A stretch of DNA of 64,000 nt from Pseudomonas sp. RIT288 (GTDB lineage: Bacteria; Pseudomonadota; Gammaproteobacteria; Pseudomonadales; Pseudomonadaceae). A model generated the notes under the pieces. The model had not been told where the DNA came from. It was given only the letters and a program-made list of their open reading frames with translations, and ran no database searches. The translations under genes were made by a program, and so were the position numbers. Numbering within the stretch: the first letter of the stretch is position 1; every line of letters starts with the position of its first letter. Shown one piece after another: positions 55,382 through 64,000 of the stretch. Location: positions 310,001-374,000 of the forward strand of contig NZ_JFYN01000012.1 of NCBI RefSeq assembly GCF_000631985.1. Reading direction: 5' to 3'.

Positions 55382-56263
55382 TCAGCGGGCATGCGCCTGT
55401 TCCACCAGCCAGATCATCAATGCCTCAAGCTGCGGCGACGCCCCGCTGCCTTGCGGCATCACCACGTAGTAGCCCAACCCCGTTTTCACCTTCAGATCAA
55501 ACGGCATCACCAGCCGCCCCGCGCGCAGGTCGTCGCCGATCAGCGACCAGTCGCCAATCGCCACCCCCGTTCCATGCGACGCCATCGACATCGCCTGATC
55601 CAGGGTCTCGAAATGCTGCCCGTTGTTGACGTTGCTCAGCTGCAATTCGGCAGCGGTCAGCCACACCGTCCAGTCCTGGGTGTCGCGGGTCGGATGCAGC
55701 AGCAGATGCTGTTGCAGATCGGCCAGCTCGTTCAGCGCCGGTGGGCCTTTCAGTAACGCTGGCGAACAGACCGGCGTCAGTTGTTCGTCGAACAAGTGCA
55801 GGGCGGTCGAGGAGTTGTCCGGCGGCGTGCCGTAGATCACCGCCGCATCGAATTGCTCGCGCTGAAAGTCGACGCCATGGGCCAGCGTGGTGGTCAGTTT
55901 GACCGGCACGTCCGGGCGTTCCTTTTGCCATTGCAGCAAGCGCGGCACCAGCCAGCGCATCACGCAGCTCGGCGCCTTGAGTTGCAGGGTTTGCCGCTTG
56001 CGACCGATCTGCTCGGTGGCCTCGCTGATCAAACCGAAGATCTTTTCCACCCGGGGCAGCCATTCACGTCCTTCGGCGGTCAGCTCCAGGCCTCGCGCCA
56101 GACGAATGAATAGCTCATACCCCAGATGATCCTCGAGCCCGGCGATCTGCCGGCTCACGGCACCCTGGGTGATGTGCAACTGCTCGGCTGCCCGGGTGAA
56201 GTTGCAGCACTGCGCGGTGATCAGAAACGTGTGCAGGGCGGGCAGGGGAGGCAGTCGTTTCAT
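55382..56263 (-). CDS. LysR-type regulator (GcvA-like)
   Basis: 293 residues. The start MKRLPPLPALHTFLITAQCCNFTRAAEQLHITQGAVSRQI is the GcvA/AmpR-type winged helix. The effector domain follows (KLKAPSCVMRWLVP-like stretch, here LQLKAPSCVMRWLVPRLL). It is divergent from the ThDP decarboxylase gene (225 bases apart) and is its most likely regulator. A family B REP doublet fills much of the shared region. Confidence 0.9.
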   Translation of the reverse strand: MKRLPPLPALHTFLITAQCCNFTRAAEQLHITQGAVSRQIAGLEDHLGYELFIRLARGLELTAEGREWLPRVEKIFGLISEATEQIGRKRQTLQLKAPSCVMRWLVPRLLQWQKERPDVPVKLTTTLAHGVDFQREQFDAAVIYGTPPDNSSTALHLFDEQLTPVCSPALLKGPPALNELADLQQHLLLHPTRDTQDWTVWLTAAELQLSNVNNGQHFETLDQAMSMASHGTGVAIGDWSLIGDDLRAGRLVMPFDLKVKTGLGYYVVMPQGSGASPQLEALMIWLVEQAHAR

Positions 56264-56360
56264 GTGGATCCAAGGTATGACGTGAGGACATGGCTAGTAT
56301 GACTTTTAATCGATTGTTGCCGCTACCTGCCGCCCGTTCAATGAGCCCATGTTCAGGTCA

Positions 56361-56450
56361 TGTGGGAGCGAGCCTGCTCGCGAAGGCTGTTTCACATTCA
56401 GCATTGATGTTGGCTGATCCAGCGCTTTCGCGAGCAGGCTCGCTCCCACA
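56361..56450. repeat. REP doublet, family B, in a divergent promoter region
   Basis: gggagcgagcctgctcgcg and inverted copy, ending 39 bases before the decarboxylase start. Any promoter must lie inside or upstream of it. Confidence 0.9.
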
Positions 56451-56488
56451 CGGGATCTGTGTTTTTAGCTGAAAAAAGGGCAATCGAC

Positions 56489-58126
56489 ATGGCGACGTGT
56501 GGCGAAGTACTGGTCAAGTTACTCGAGGATTACGGGGTCGAGCAGGTGTTCGGCATTCCCGGGGTGCACACCGTGGAGCTGTATCGCGGGCTGGCCCGTT
56601 CGAGCATCAACCACGTCACTCCACGGCACGAACAGGGTGCCGGATTCATGGCCGACGGCTATGCGCGCACCAGCGGCAAACCGGGTGTGTGCTTCATCAT
56701 TACCGGCCCGGGCATGACCAACATCACCACCGCGATGGGTCAGGCGTACGCCGATTCGATCCCGATGCTGGTGATCTCCAGCGTACAGACCCGCAGCCAG
56801 TTGGGCGGTGGTCGCGGCAAGCTGCATGAGCTGCCGAACCAGAGCGCACTGGTCGGTGGCGTGGCGGCGTTCTCCCACACCCTGATGTCCGCTGCAGAAT
56901 TGCCGGGCGTGCTGGCCCGTGCCTTCGCGCTGTTCCAGGCCGGGCGTCCGCGTCCGGTGCACATCGAAATTCCGCTGGACGTGCTGGTGGAAGAGGCCGA
57001 TGAACTGCTCGCCAGCATTCCGGTGCATATCGACCGCGCCGGGGCCGCACCGGCTGCCGTACGGCGCATGACTGAGTGGCTGGCCGGCGCTCAGCGCCCG
57101 CTGATTCTCGCTGGTGGCGGCGCCATCGATGCCGCCGCCGAACTCACCGAACTGGCCGAGCTGCTCGACGCCCCGGTGGCGCTGACCATCAACGCCAAAG
57201 GCATGTTGCCGTCCAGCCATCCGCTGCTGATCGGCTCGACGCAAAGCCTGGTCGCGACCCGCGCACTGGTGGCCGATGCCGACGTGGTGCTGGCGATCGG
57301 TACCGAACTGGCCGAAACCGATTACGACGTGACCTTCGCTGGCGGCTTTGAAATCCCCGGCAAGCTGTTGCGCATCGACATCGATGCCGATCAGACCGTG
57401 CGCAACTATCCGCCGCACGTGGCGTTGGTCGCCGACTCGCGCAACGCCGCGCAAGCGCTGCTCGGCGCACTGTCGCGGCAGGCGCTGGCCGAGCGGCGCA
57501 ACGATTGGGGCCAGGTGCGGGCGGCGCGTCTGCGTGATGATCTGGCCGCGACCTGGGACGCGCCAACACTGGCCCAGACACGCTTCCTCGAAACCGTCCT
57601 GCACGAGTTGCCGGACGCAGTATTCGTCGGCGACTCTACACAACCGGTGTACACCGGCAACCTCACGTTCAACCCGGAACGTCCACGACGCTGGTTCAAC
57701 TCGTCCACCGGTTACGGCACCCTCGGTTACGCCTTGCCGGCGGCGATTGGCGCGTGGCTCGGTGGCGGCATTGAGGGCGGCGCTCGTCCGCCAGTGGTGT
57801 GCCTGATCGGCGACGGCGGCTTGCAGTTCACCCTGCCGGAACTGGCCAGCGCGGTTGAAGCGCACACGCCGGTGATCGTCCTGCTGTGGAATAACCAGGG
57901 CTATGAAGAGATCAAGAAGTACATGGTCAACCGCGCCATCGAACCGGTCGGCGTCGACATCTACACCCCGGATTTCATCGGCGTCGCCAAGGCCCTTGGC
58001 TGCGCCGCCGAAGCGATCAGCACGGTTGAACAATTGCGCAGCGCGCTGCGTGCCGCCACCGATCGTCAGGGCCCGACCCTGATCGAAATCGACCAGACCC
58101 AATGGATGCAGGCGGTGGCCCAATGA
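56489..58126 (+). CDS. ThDP-dependent decarboxylase, probably 5-guanidino-2-oxopentanoate decarboxylase (AruI-like)
   Basis: 545 residues of the acetolactate synthase/pyruvate decarboxylase fold. The catalytic glutamate is Glu48 (RHEQGAGFMADGYAR). The ThDP/Mg motif begins GDGGLQFTLPELASA and ends WNNQGYEE. The next gene, an aldehyde dehydrogenase, overlaps by four bases, which suits a keto-acid to aldehyde to acid route. AruI of the arginine transaminase pathway is the best candidate by type. No arginine aminotransferase (aruH) is in the window, and anabolic acetolactate synthase is unlikely because no small subunit follows. Confidence 0.7.
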   Translation: MATCGEVLVKLLEDYGVEQVFGIPGVHTVELYRGLARSSINHVTPRHEQGAGFMADGYARTSGKPGVCFIITGPGMTNITTAMGQAYADSIPMLVISSVQTRSQLGGGRGKLHELPNQSALVGGVAAFSHTLMSAAELPGVLARAFALFQAGRPRPVHIEIPLDVLVEEADELLASIPVHIDRAGAAPAAVRRMTEWLAGAQRPLILAGGGAIDAAAELTELAELLDAPVALTINAKGMLPSSHPLLIGSTQSLVATRALVADADVVLAIGTELAETDYDVTFAGGFEIPGKLLRIDIDADQTVRNYPPHVALVADSRNAAQALLGALSRQALAERRNDWGQVRAARLRDDLAATWDAPTLAQTRFLETVLHELPDAVFVGDSTQPVYTGNLTFNPERPRRWFNSSTGYGTLGYALPAAIGAWLGGGIEGGARPPVVCLIGDGGLQFTLPELASAVEAHTPVIVLLWNNQGYEEIKKYMVNRAIEPVGVDIYTPDFIGVAKALGCAAEAISTVEQLRSALRAATDRQGPTLIEIDQTQWMQAVAQ

Positions 58127-59574
58127 TCAATTTTCCAACCACACTCGATGGTCTGTACATCAACGGCCAATGGTCGGCCGGGCGTGAACACCTGCGGGTG
58201 ATCAACCCGGCAACCGAGGCGCTGCTGACCACGGTCAATGGCGGCGATGAAAGCGCGGTCGATCTGGCCGTCAGCGCCGCCACTGAAGCGTTCAAGCACT
58301 GGTCGAAAACCAGCGGTGCCGAACGCGCTGCGATTCTGCGCAACATCGCCAATGGCGTGCGCGACGGTCGCGATCACCTGATGAAATTGCAGTCGAGCAA
58401 CAACGGCAAACCGCAGTTCGAAGCGACGATCGACGTCGATGATGTGATCGCCACCTTCGAGTATTACGCCGGGTTGGCCGAGGGCCTCGATGCGCAACTT
58501 GATAGCAACGTAGAACTGCCCAGCGATGATTTCAGCGCGCGTCTGCGTCGTGAGCCGTGCGGTGTGGTCGGGCTGATCGTGCCGTGGAATTTCCCGATGG
58601 TCACCACCGCGTGGAAACTTGCGCCGGCGCTGGCCGCCGGTTGCTGCGTGGTGCTCAAACCGTCGGAAGTCACGCCGCTGCCGGAGCTGGAACTGGCGGC
58701 GATCATCGCTGAGTCCGGTCTGCCCAGCGGCGTATTCAACGTGGTGTGCGGCACTGGTCTGGCGGTCGGTGCGCCGCTGTCGGCGGATCCGCGCATCGCC
58801 AAAGTTTCCTTTACCGGCAGCAACGCTGTGGGCGTGCAGGTGATGCAGCGTGCCGCCGAAACGGTGAAGGGCGTGAGCCTGGAACTGGGTGGCAAATCTT
58901 CGTTGCTGGTGCTCGAAGATGCCGATCTGGAACTGGCAGTGGAACTGGCTTGCGGCGGTGGTTTCTTCAATGCCGGGCAGATGTGTTCGGCCACCAGTCG
59001 CGTGCTGGTTGCCGATGAGCTGGCCGATGAGTTTCTTGAGCGTCTGCAAAAGCGCGCGCAAGCGATTCGCGTGGCCGATCCGTTCGACCCGGACGTGGAG
59101 ATGGGCGCGCTGGTCAATCAGGCGCAATACCAACGCGTGCTCGGTCACATCGACCGCGGTTTGAGTGCCGGCGCGAAGCTGTTGTGCGGCGGCAATCGTC
59201 CGGCAGATCTGCCGCGCGGCTATTTTTTGCAGCCGACGGTGTTCACCGACGTGCCCCTCGACAGTGCGCTGTGGTGCGAAGAGATTTTTGGCCCGGTGCT
59301 CTGCGTGCGCAGTTTCAGCAACGAAGCCGAGGCGATTGCCCTGGCCAATGACAGCCAGTTCGGGTTGGTCGCCAGTGTGGTGACGCGTAACGCCGAGACT
59401 GCCGACCGGGTCGCCAACGCCCTGCAGGCGGGGCTTGTGTGGCTCAACGCGCCGCAAGTGATCTTCCCGCAGACGGCGTGGGGCGGCTACAAGCAGAGCA
59501 GCATCGGCCGTGAACTGGGGCCGTGGGGCCTGGCCGCGTTTCAGGAAATCAAACACGTGATCCGGGCGCTCTGA
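58123..59574 (+). CDS. Aldehyde dehydrogenase (amino- or guanidinobutyraldehyde type)
   Basis: 483 residues. The NAD(P)-dependent ALDH fold has VPWNFPMV, FTGSNAVGVQV, general base Glu254 (LELGGKS) and catalytic Cys288 (GQMCSATSR). It resembles betaine-aldehyde and 4-guanidinobutyraldehyde dehydrogenases. Its ATG overlaps the decarboxylase stop (ATGA). It probably oxidises the aldehyde made by that enzyme. Confidence 0.88.
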   Translation: MINFPTTLDGLYINGQWSAGREHLRVINPATEALLTTVNGGDESAVDLAVSAATEAFKHWSKTSGAERAAILRNIANGVRDGRDHLMKLQSSNNGKPQFEATIDVDDVIATFEYYAGLAEGLDAQLDSNVELPSDDFSARLRREPCGVVGLIVPWNFPMVTTAWKLAPALAAGCCVVLKPSEVTPLPELELAAIIAESGLPSGVFNVVCGTGLAVGAPLSADPRIAKVSFTGSNAVGVQVMQRAAETVKGVSLELGGKSSLLVLEDADLELAVELACGGGFFNAGQMCSATSRVLVADELADEFLERLQKRAQAIRVADPFDPDVEMGALVNQAQYQRVLGHIDRGLSAGAKLLCGGNRPADLPRGYFLQPTVFTDVPLDSALWCEEIFGPVLCVRSFSNEAEAIALANDSQFGLVASVVTRNAETADRVANALQAGLVWLNAPQVIFPQTAWGGYKQSSIGRELGPWGLAAFQEIKHVIRAL

Positions 59575-59592
59575 ACGCCCGAAAAAGGTGAG

Positions 59593-59617
59593 CGCATGCC
59601 TCGCAACGAGGCATGCG
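59593..59617 (+). other. Perfect hairpin after the aldehyde dehydrogenase gene
   Basis: cgcatgcctcg-caa-cgaggcatgcg, an 11-base perfect stem with no T run after it. It may be a weak terminator or an mRNA-stabilising element between this operon and the ABC genes. Confidence 0.5.
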
Positions 59618-59791
59618 TCGGTGTCATGGCTTCGATGAGTTTTTATCGATAGTCAGGTGTATTGCACGACCTCAGGATGACCCCGTCGGCAGCGCTGCAG
59701 GCCTTTGAATACAAGGCCTGTAGCGGATCCGGTCGCGCGGGTGCAACGGTTGCGACCAACCTCATACTTAAAAGAACAAAGGGAGTCCTTC

Positions 59792-60895
59792 ATGGGCGAG
59801 CATGATCTGAACAGGCGTCAATTCATTAAAACCGTCGGCGTCGCCTCGGTAGCGGCGGCAGCCCTGAGCATGCCCTTCATCCGGGCCAGTGCCAGCGACA
59901 CGCGATTCGCTGGCAAGACTTTGCGCCTGTTGACCTGGTCGGATGACACCGGCCTCGCCGCACTGCGCAACATTGCCGCGACCTTCGAGGCCAAGACCGG
60001 CGCCAAGGTCATCGCCGACCGCACCGGCAGCACCTCGGAAATGGTCGCCAAACTCAAGGCCGGCGGTGACCGTCCGCAGTACGACATCATCACTCTGGCC
60101 GGAGTCGGCGCCGAAGGTCTGGCCGCTGCCGGGCTGCTGGAAAAACCCGACCTTAACCGCATTCCCAACCTGATCGACGTACCGGAAAAATACCGCACCG
60201 GCGCCAACGGGCACGGTATCGGCTATCTGCTGTGGTGCAACAGTCTGGTCTACAGCACCCGCACCCTCAAACAGGCACCGGACAGCTACGCCGCGTTGTG
60301 GGACGCCGATCTGGCGCCGAACATTTTCCTGCCGCCGCCGAACTGGACCGAGGCCATGGATCTGATCATCATCGCCGCGAAACTCGCCGGCGGTGACGAA
60401 CACAACATCGAACCGGGCTTCAAGAAACTCGCCGAGCTGAAGGATCGCGTGGTCACCCTCGGCGAGAACCCGAACCAGATCGCCGAGCTGTTCCGCACCG
60501 GTTCGCTGGACATGGGCGGCTTGTATGCTCCGGCATTCTTCCCCAAGCAGATCCGCGATCCGAACTACGGCCTCGGTGCCACGTTCGGCATGAAGGAAGG
60601 TTTCTACACCGACCTGATGCTCTCGGTGATGCCGAAGAACCGTCCGGGCGACACCGACCTGGCCTACGCCTTCATCGACCACTCTCTCGACCCGCTGGTG
60701 CAGGGCAAGATGGCCGAAGACATCTTCAACGGCCCGGTCAACGCCAAGGCGATCATCTCCGCCGAAGCGCGCAAGAGCCCGTACATCCTCACTCCGGAGC
60801 AGATTGCCGAGAAGGCGATCATGCACGACAACGCCTTCCTGGCCACCGTGCATGACCAATGGATTCGTCGTTATACGGAAATTTTTTCTTCCTGA
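59792..60895 (+). CDS. Polyamine-type ABC transporter, substrate-binding protein (Tat-exported)
   Basis: 367 residues of the PotD/PotF family. The N-terminus has a twin-arginine signal, LNRRQFIKTVGVASVAAAALSM, so export is through Tat. The mature part has LRLLTWSDDTGLAALRNIAATFEAKTGAKV and ends in a long helical domain. A gggag site lies seven bases before the ATG. It is the first of four genes for one importer. The ligand may be a polyamine or a guanidino compound, given the upstream enzymes. Confidence 0.9.
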   Translation: MGEHDLNRRQFIKTVGVASVAAAALSMPFIRASASDTRFAGKTLRLLTWSDDTGLAALRNIAATFEAKTGAKVIADRTGSTSEMVAKLKAGGDRPQYDIITLAGVGAEGLAAAGLLEKPDLNRIPNLIDVPEKYRTGANGHGIGYLLWCNSLVYSTRTLKQAPDSYAALWDADLAPNIFLPPPNWTEAMDLIIIAAKLAGGDEHNIEPGFKKLAELKDRVVTLGENPNQIAELFRTGSLDMGGLYAPAFFPKQIRDPNYGLGATFGMKEGFYTDLMLSVMPKNRPGDTDLAYAFIDHSLDPLVQGKMAEDIFNGPVNAKAIISAEARKSPYILTPEQIAEKAIMHDNAFLATVHDQWIRRYTEIFSS

Positions 60896-60905
60896 CCTTA
60901 ACACC

Positions 60906-60937
60906 CCCTGTAGGAGCCTTCGGCAGCTCCTACAGGG
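60906..60937. repeat. Compact REP hairpin, family A, inside the ABC operon
   Basis: ccctgtaggagc and gctcctacaggg form a perfect 12-base stem around an eight-base loop. It is a family A doublet reduced to its outer arms. It lies in the 79-base gap between the binding-protein and first permease genes, and could lower expression of the downstream genes relative to the binding protein. Confidence 0.8.
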
Positions 60938-60974
60938 ATGTGTTGTTTGGCTTTCCATTGACGAGATCATTGCT

Positions 60975-61883
60975 ATGGAACATCAATCCCTGACCCAACC
61001 GGTCGGCGCCGCTGACGTGCGCGCGGCGCGCGGTATTTCGCCGACCGCCCGGGCGTGGTTTTTCCTCACGCCGTCGATGCTGTTTCTCGGTGTGCTGGTC
61101 GCCGCCAGCCTGCTGGTGCTGCGCATGAGCGTCGGCACCAAAGGCGCGGAATGGAGCGGATTCAGCCTTGCCAGTTACGCGCAATTGCTCGAACCCTACT
61201 ATCTGAAATCCCTGCTGCTGACCCTGCGTCTGGCGCTGATCAGTGCAGTGATCGCCGTGCTGCTGGCGATCCCGGTGGCGTACACCATGTCGCGGCTGAC
61301 CTCGCCGTTCGTGCGGCGGATTTTCCTCGCGGCGGTGCTGTTGCCACTGCTGGTCAATCTGTTGCTGCAGAGCTACGGCTGGCTGGTGATCCTCGGCCCC
61401 GGCGGGATGCTCAACCAGACGCTGATGGGCCTGGGCCTGATCAAGCGCCCGATCATGCTGCTGTACAACCAGAACGGCGTGCTGATGGGCCTGGTGCAGA
61501 CCGCGTTTCCATTGGCCGTGTTGCCGATTGCCAGCGCCATGCGCGGTGTCGCCCGTACTTACGAAGAGGCCGCCGCGACGCTGGGCGCCAGCCGTTTTCA
61601 AGTGTTCCGTCAGGTGGTGTTGCCGATGAGTCTGCCGGGGATCATCACCGGGGCGACGCTGGTGTTCGCCTACAACGCCAGCAGTTTTGTCGTGCCGTTG
61701 TTGCTCGGTGGCCGCCGTGTGCCGATGCTCGCAGTGATGGTGCATGACCAGATTGCGCCGCTGATGAACTGGCCCGCCGCGTCCGCTGCCGGGGTGGTGC
61801 TGATCGTCACCACGCTGGCGATCATGACCTTGTCCGAATACATCACCGGCCGTCGTCGGCGTCTGCTGGAGGCTTCGCAATGA
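60975..61883 (+). CDS. Polyamine-type ABC transporter permease (PotB/PotH-like)
   Basis: 302 residues, six helices. The first is ARAWFFLTPSMLFLGVLVAASLLVL; the cytoplasmic EAA loop is EEAAATLGASRFQVFRQVVLP. It forms the pore with the next permease. The following gene starts in its stop codon (ATGA). Confidence 0.93.
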   Translation: MEHQSLTQPVGAADVRAARGISPTARAWFFLTPSMLFLGVLVAASLLVLRMSVGTKGAEWSGFSLASYAQLLEPYYLKSLLLTLRLALISAVIAVLLAIPVAYTMSRLTSPFVRRIFLAAVLLPLLVNLLLQSYGWLVILGPGGMLNQTLMGLGLIKRPIMLLYNQNGVLMGLVQTAFPLAVLPIASAMRGVARTYEEAAATLGASRFQVFRQVVLPMSLPGIITGATLVFAYNASSFVVPLLLGGRRVPMLAVMVHDQIAPLMNWPAASAAGVVLIVTTLAIMTLSEYITGRRRRLLEASQ

Positions 61884-62728
61884 GTACCCTGTTCAAGAAG
61901 CGCATGGCGCTGCTGCCCGGCGACACCGGCAAGTTCGCCGGGATCCTCTCCGGGTTCATTCTGCTGCTGGCGGTGTTGCCGATCCTGACCATGATCGTGA
62001 TGTCGTTCAGCGGTGCGTCAAACCTCGACTTCCCGCCGAGCAGCTACAGCCTGCAGTGGTACAAGGCGGCCTGGCACACCTTCGTCTCGCCAGACGCCAG
62101 CGACGTGCTGAGCCTCGGCCAGGCCATGGCCACCAGCCTGCTGGTGTCGTGCCTGACCATGGTCTTCGCCACGCTGATCGCGGTGCCTGCCGCCTATGCG
62201 CTGACCCGTTGCGAATTCCGTGGCAAAGCCGTGGCGCTGCAACTGATGTCGCTGCCGCTGGTGTTTCCGATGGTGGTGTTGGGTCTGGCGTTGCTGCTGG
62301 TGTTCGACAGCCTGCCGTTCCACCTGACCACTTCGCGACTGGTGATTGCCCACGTGATTCTGGCGCTGCCGTTCGTGGTGAAAAACTGCACCGCCGCGAT
62401 GCTCTCCATCGGCAGTGAAGTCGAGGAGGCGGCGCGGATGCTCGGCGCTTCGCCGCTGCGGGCGATTGTCGACGTGGTGGTGCCGTTGATGAAGTCGGGG
62501 ATTCTGGCGGGGATGCTGCTGGCGTTCATCGTCTCGTTCAACGAATTCACCGTGACCTATTTCCTCTACACCATCGACGTCATGACCGTGCCGATCTGGA
62601 TGTACAGCCGCACCGTGTCATCGCTCGACCCTACCGTGTTCTCGTTTGCCGTGCTGATCGTGCTGATCGACTTCGTCCTGATCTGGGCGCTGGAGAAGCT
62701 GGTGGGCGAGGGCGGCGTTTCCTTTTGA
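61880..62728 (+). CDS. Polyamine-type ABC transporter permease (PotC/PotI-like)
   Basis: 282 residues, six helices, beginning near GILSGFILLLAVLPILTMIVMSF. The EAA loop is EEAARMLGASPLRAIVDVVVPL. It pairs with the preceding permease. The ATPase gene starts 13 bases after its stop. Confidence 0.93.
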   Translation: MSTLFKKRMALLPGDTGKFAGILSGFILLLAVLPILTMIVMSFSGASNLDFPPSSYSLQWYKAAWHTFVSPDASDVLSLGQAMATSLLVSCLTMVFATLIAVPAAYALTRCEFRGKAVALQLMSLPLVFPMVVLGLALLLVFDSLPFHLTTSRLVIAHVILALPFVVKNCTAAMLSIGSEVEEAARMLGASPLRAIVDVVVPLMKSGILAGMLLAFIVSFNEFTVTYFLYTIDVMTVPIWMYSRTVSSLDPTVFSFAVLIVLIDFVLIWALEKLVGEGGVSF

Positions 62729-62741
62729 TTTGAGGTGCAAC

Positions 62742-63797
62742 ATGACTGGTCTGATTCTGGAAAACGTCGAGAAATTCTATGGCTCGGCTTGCGCGGTACA
62801 GAACGTCAATCTGCATTTGCCGGAAGGCAAACTGGTGTGTTTTCTCGGCCCCTCGGGCTGCGGCAAAACCACCTTGCTGCGGATGATCGCCGGGCTGGAA
62901 ACCCTCACCGGCGGCGAGATTCGCCTCGACGGCGAGAACATCGGCCACACCCCGGCGCACCTGCGCAATTTCGGCATGGTATTCCAGTCGCTGGCGCTGT
63001 TCACGCACATGACCGTCGGCGAGAACATCGCCTATCCGCTGAAACTGCGCGGCGTGAGCAAGGCCGAGCAGCAGGCACGGGTGGTGGAGTTGCTTGAGTT
63101 GATCCAGCTGCAAGCGATGATCGACCGGCCGGTGGCGAAACTCTCCGGCGGGCAACGGCAGCGGGTGGCGATTGCGCGGGCCATCGCCTCGCGGCCGAAA
63201 ATCCTCCTGCTCGACGAACCGTTGTCGGCGCTGGACGCCAAGCTGCGCGAGTCGATGCAGGTGGAAATCCGCCAGTTGCAGCAGCGCTTGAACATCACCA
63301 CGATCATGGTTACCCACGACCAGCGTGAAGCCATGACCATGGCCGACCTTGTCGTGGTGTTGGGCGAGCACAAGGTGCAGCAGGTGGGCACGCCGATCGA
63401 AATCTATCGGCACCCGGCCAACGAGTTCGTCGCCGACTTCATCGGCTCGGGCAACATTTTCCCGGCCACGGCGCTGGGCGACGGCAAGGTCAGCCTGCCG
63501 GGCGGTGATGCGCTGCAAGTGCCGATCTGCAGCAGCATCGAGGCGGGGCAGAAGGTGAGGATGCTGATTCGTCCGGAGGACCTGCAACTGTCGGCGCCAC
63601 AGGCGACGGCGGGCAATCGCTTGCTCGGCAAGGTGACGTTCGTGCGCGATATCGGCGCGACCATCGAGACCACGGTGGAGTGTTCCGGGGTGACGTTCAC
63701 CGCGTTGAGCACGCCGTGTCAGGGGATTGGTTTGGGGATCGGGCATCCGGTGTCGGTGACGTTGCCGAGCGAGGCGTGTCGGGTGTTGGGGGCTTGA
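62742..63797 (+). CDS. Polyamine-type ABC transporter ATP-binding protein (PotA/PotG-like)
   Basis: 351 residues. Walker A is GPSGCGKTTLL, the signature is LSGGQRQRVAIARAIA and Walker B is ILLLDEPLSALD. The C-terminal TOBE domain begins near residue 235 and includes VRMLIRPEDLQLS. It powers uptake through the two permeases. Gagg lies six bases before the ATG. This is the last gene of the operon; no clear terminator follows, only a REP-like inverted repeat. Confidence 0.95.
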   Translation: MTGLILENVEKFYGSACAVQNVNLHLPEGKLVCFLGPSGCGKTTLLRMIAGLETLTGGEIRLDGENIGHTPAHLRNFGMVFQSLALFTHMTVGENIAYPLKLRGVSKAEQQARVVELLELIQLQAMIDRPVAKLSGGQRQRVAIARAIASRPKILLLDEPLSALDAKLRESMQVEIRQLQQRLNITTIMVTHDQREAMTMADLVVVLGEHKVQQVGTPIEIYRHPANEFVADFIGSGNIFPATALGDGKVSLPGGDALQVPICSSIEAGQKVRMLIRPEDLQLSAPQATAGNRLLGKVTFVRDIGATIETTVECSGVTFTALSTPCQGIGLGIGHPVSVTLPSEACRVLGA

Positions 63798-63821
63798 TCC
63801 GGATTTGATGGTGGTCTTGCC

Positions 63822-63898
63822 GGCGCCATCGCGAGCAGGCTCACTCCTACAGGGGAACGCATTCCAACTGCAGGAGTGAGCCTGCTCGCGAAAGCGCC
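63822..63898. repeat. REP-like inverted repeat (family A/B hybrid), converging genes
   Basis: Left arm gcgagcaggctcactcctac and right arm aggagtgagcctgctcgcg, about 20 bases apart. It combines the tcctac end of family A with the gcctgctcgcg core of family B. Confidence 0.8.
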
Positions 63899-63922
63899 AG
63901 ATGCAGCAACGCCAAGTCCGGA

Positions 63923-64000
63923 TCAGACCGACTGCCGCAACCGCGCCAGATCCCTTAACGGCGGCGCACCAAACAAGCGGCTGTACTCGCGGCTGAACTG
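63923..64000 (-). CDS. AraC-family regulator, C-terminal end (rest outside window)
   Basis: The last 25 codons of a minus-strand gene; the translation ends FSREYSRLFGAPPLRDLARLRQSV. The FSREYSRLFGAPP stretch is the end of the second helix-turn-helix typical of AraC/GlxA regulators. It converges on the ABC transporter genes and might control them, but nothing more can be said from this fragment. Confidence 0.75.
   Translation of the reverse strand, partial: QFSREYSRLFGAPPLRDLARLRQSV

Noticed and set aside
59593..59617. Hairpin after the aldehyde dehydrogenase as a standard terminator
   Set aside because: The stem is perfect but no T run follows, so it was listed only as a hairpin.

Overview
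The window is chromosomal DNA from a fluorescent Pseudomonas, most likely the P. fluorescens group. Three things support this: gene order follows several blocks of the P. aeruginosa PAO1 map as I recall it, most proteins are typical of the genus, and the intergenic spaces carry three families of REP-type inverted repeats characteristic of this group. No rRNA, tRNA, CRISPR array, prophage or complete insertion sequence was seen.

Layout. 1-8414: end of a molybdopterin oxidoreductase, then an iron/redox set (monothiol glutaredoxin, bacterioferritin, bacterioferritin-associated ferredoxin with a Fur-box-like site, 2-Cys peroxiredoxin), rnt-pyrC, a MotY-like protein and argG. A two-gene Panacea-type toxin-antitoxin candidate (3366-4223) sits between the peroxiredoxin and rnt, and an exact 29-bp copy of the same terminator lies on each side of it. 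8566-10404: an AT-rich stretch with an unknown membrane protein and an orphan LuxR-type response regulator. 10492-15341: a tightly overlapping operon rnfA-rnfB-rnfD-rnfG-rnfE-nth followed by a 58-residue protein. It has no rnfC, RnfB is enlarged, and RnfA/RnfE lack most of the cysteines that hold the membrane iron-sulfur cluster in typical Rnf/Nqr complexes. 15474-23384: metG, apbC, a short-chain dehydrogenase, a HugZ-like protein, fxsA and groES-groEL.

23644-29664 looks like an envelope-stress unit: an LtaS-type sulfatase/transferase divergent from colRS, then a methyltransferase, an InaA-type kinase and a small exported protein. ColR-box-like sequences lie before both flanking transcription units. 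29881-34072 is the mexVW efflux pair. 34254-39545 holds a periplasmic iron-linked set (DUF1513, imelysin lipoprotein, di-heme oxidoreductase, IcmP). Then come the c-di-GMP phosphodiesterase bifA, sodB, an exporter/ACT pair divergent from argP, an NAD-dependent dehydratase, a coiled-coil membrane protein and a double-Cache secreted protein.

48174-64000 is more accessory catabolic and regulatory DNA: a DHA2 drug exporter, pobA with its AraC regulator, a LysR/metallo-beta-lactamase-fold/NmrA-like set, and a probable guanidino or polyamine catabolic operon (ThDP decarboxylase and aldehyde dehydrogenase) followed by a four-gene polyamine-type ABC importer. The window ends inside an AraC-family regulator. 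The strongest leads are the C-less, cysteine-poor Rnf operon and the toxin-antitoxin insertion bounded by a duplicated terminator.
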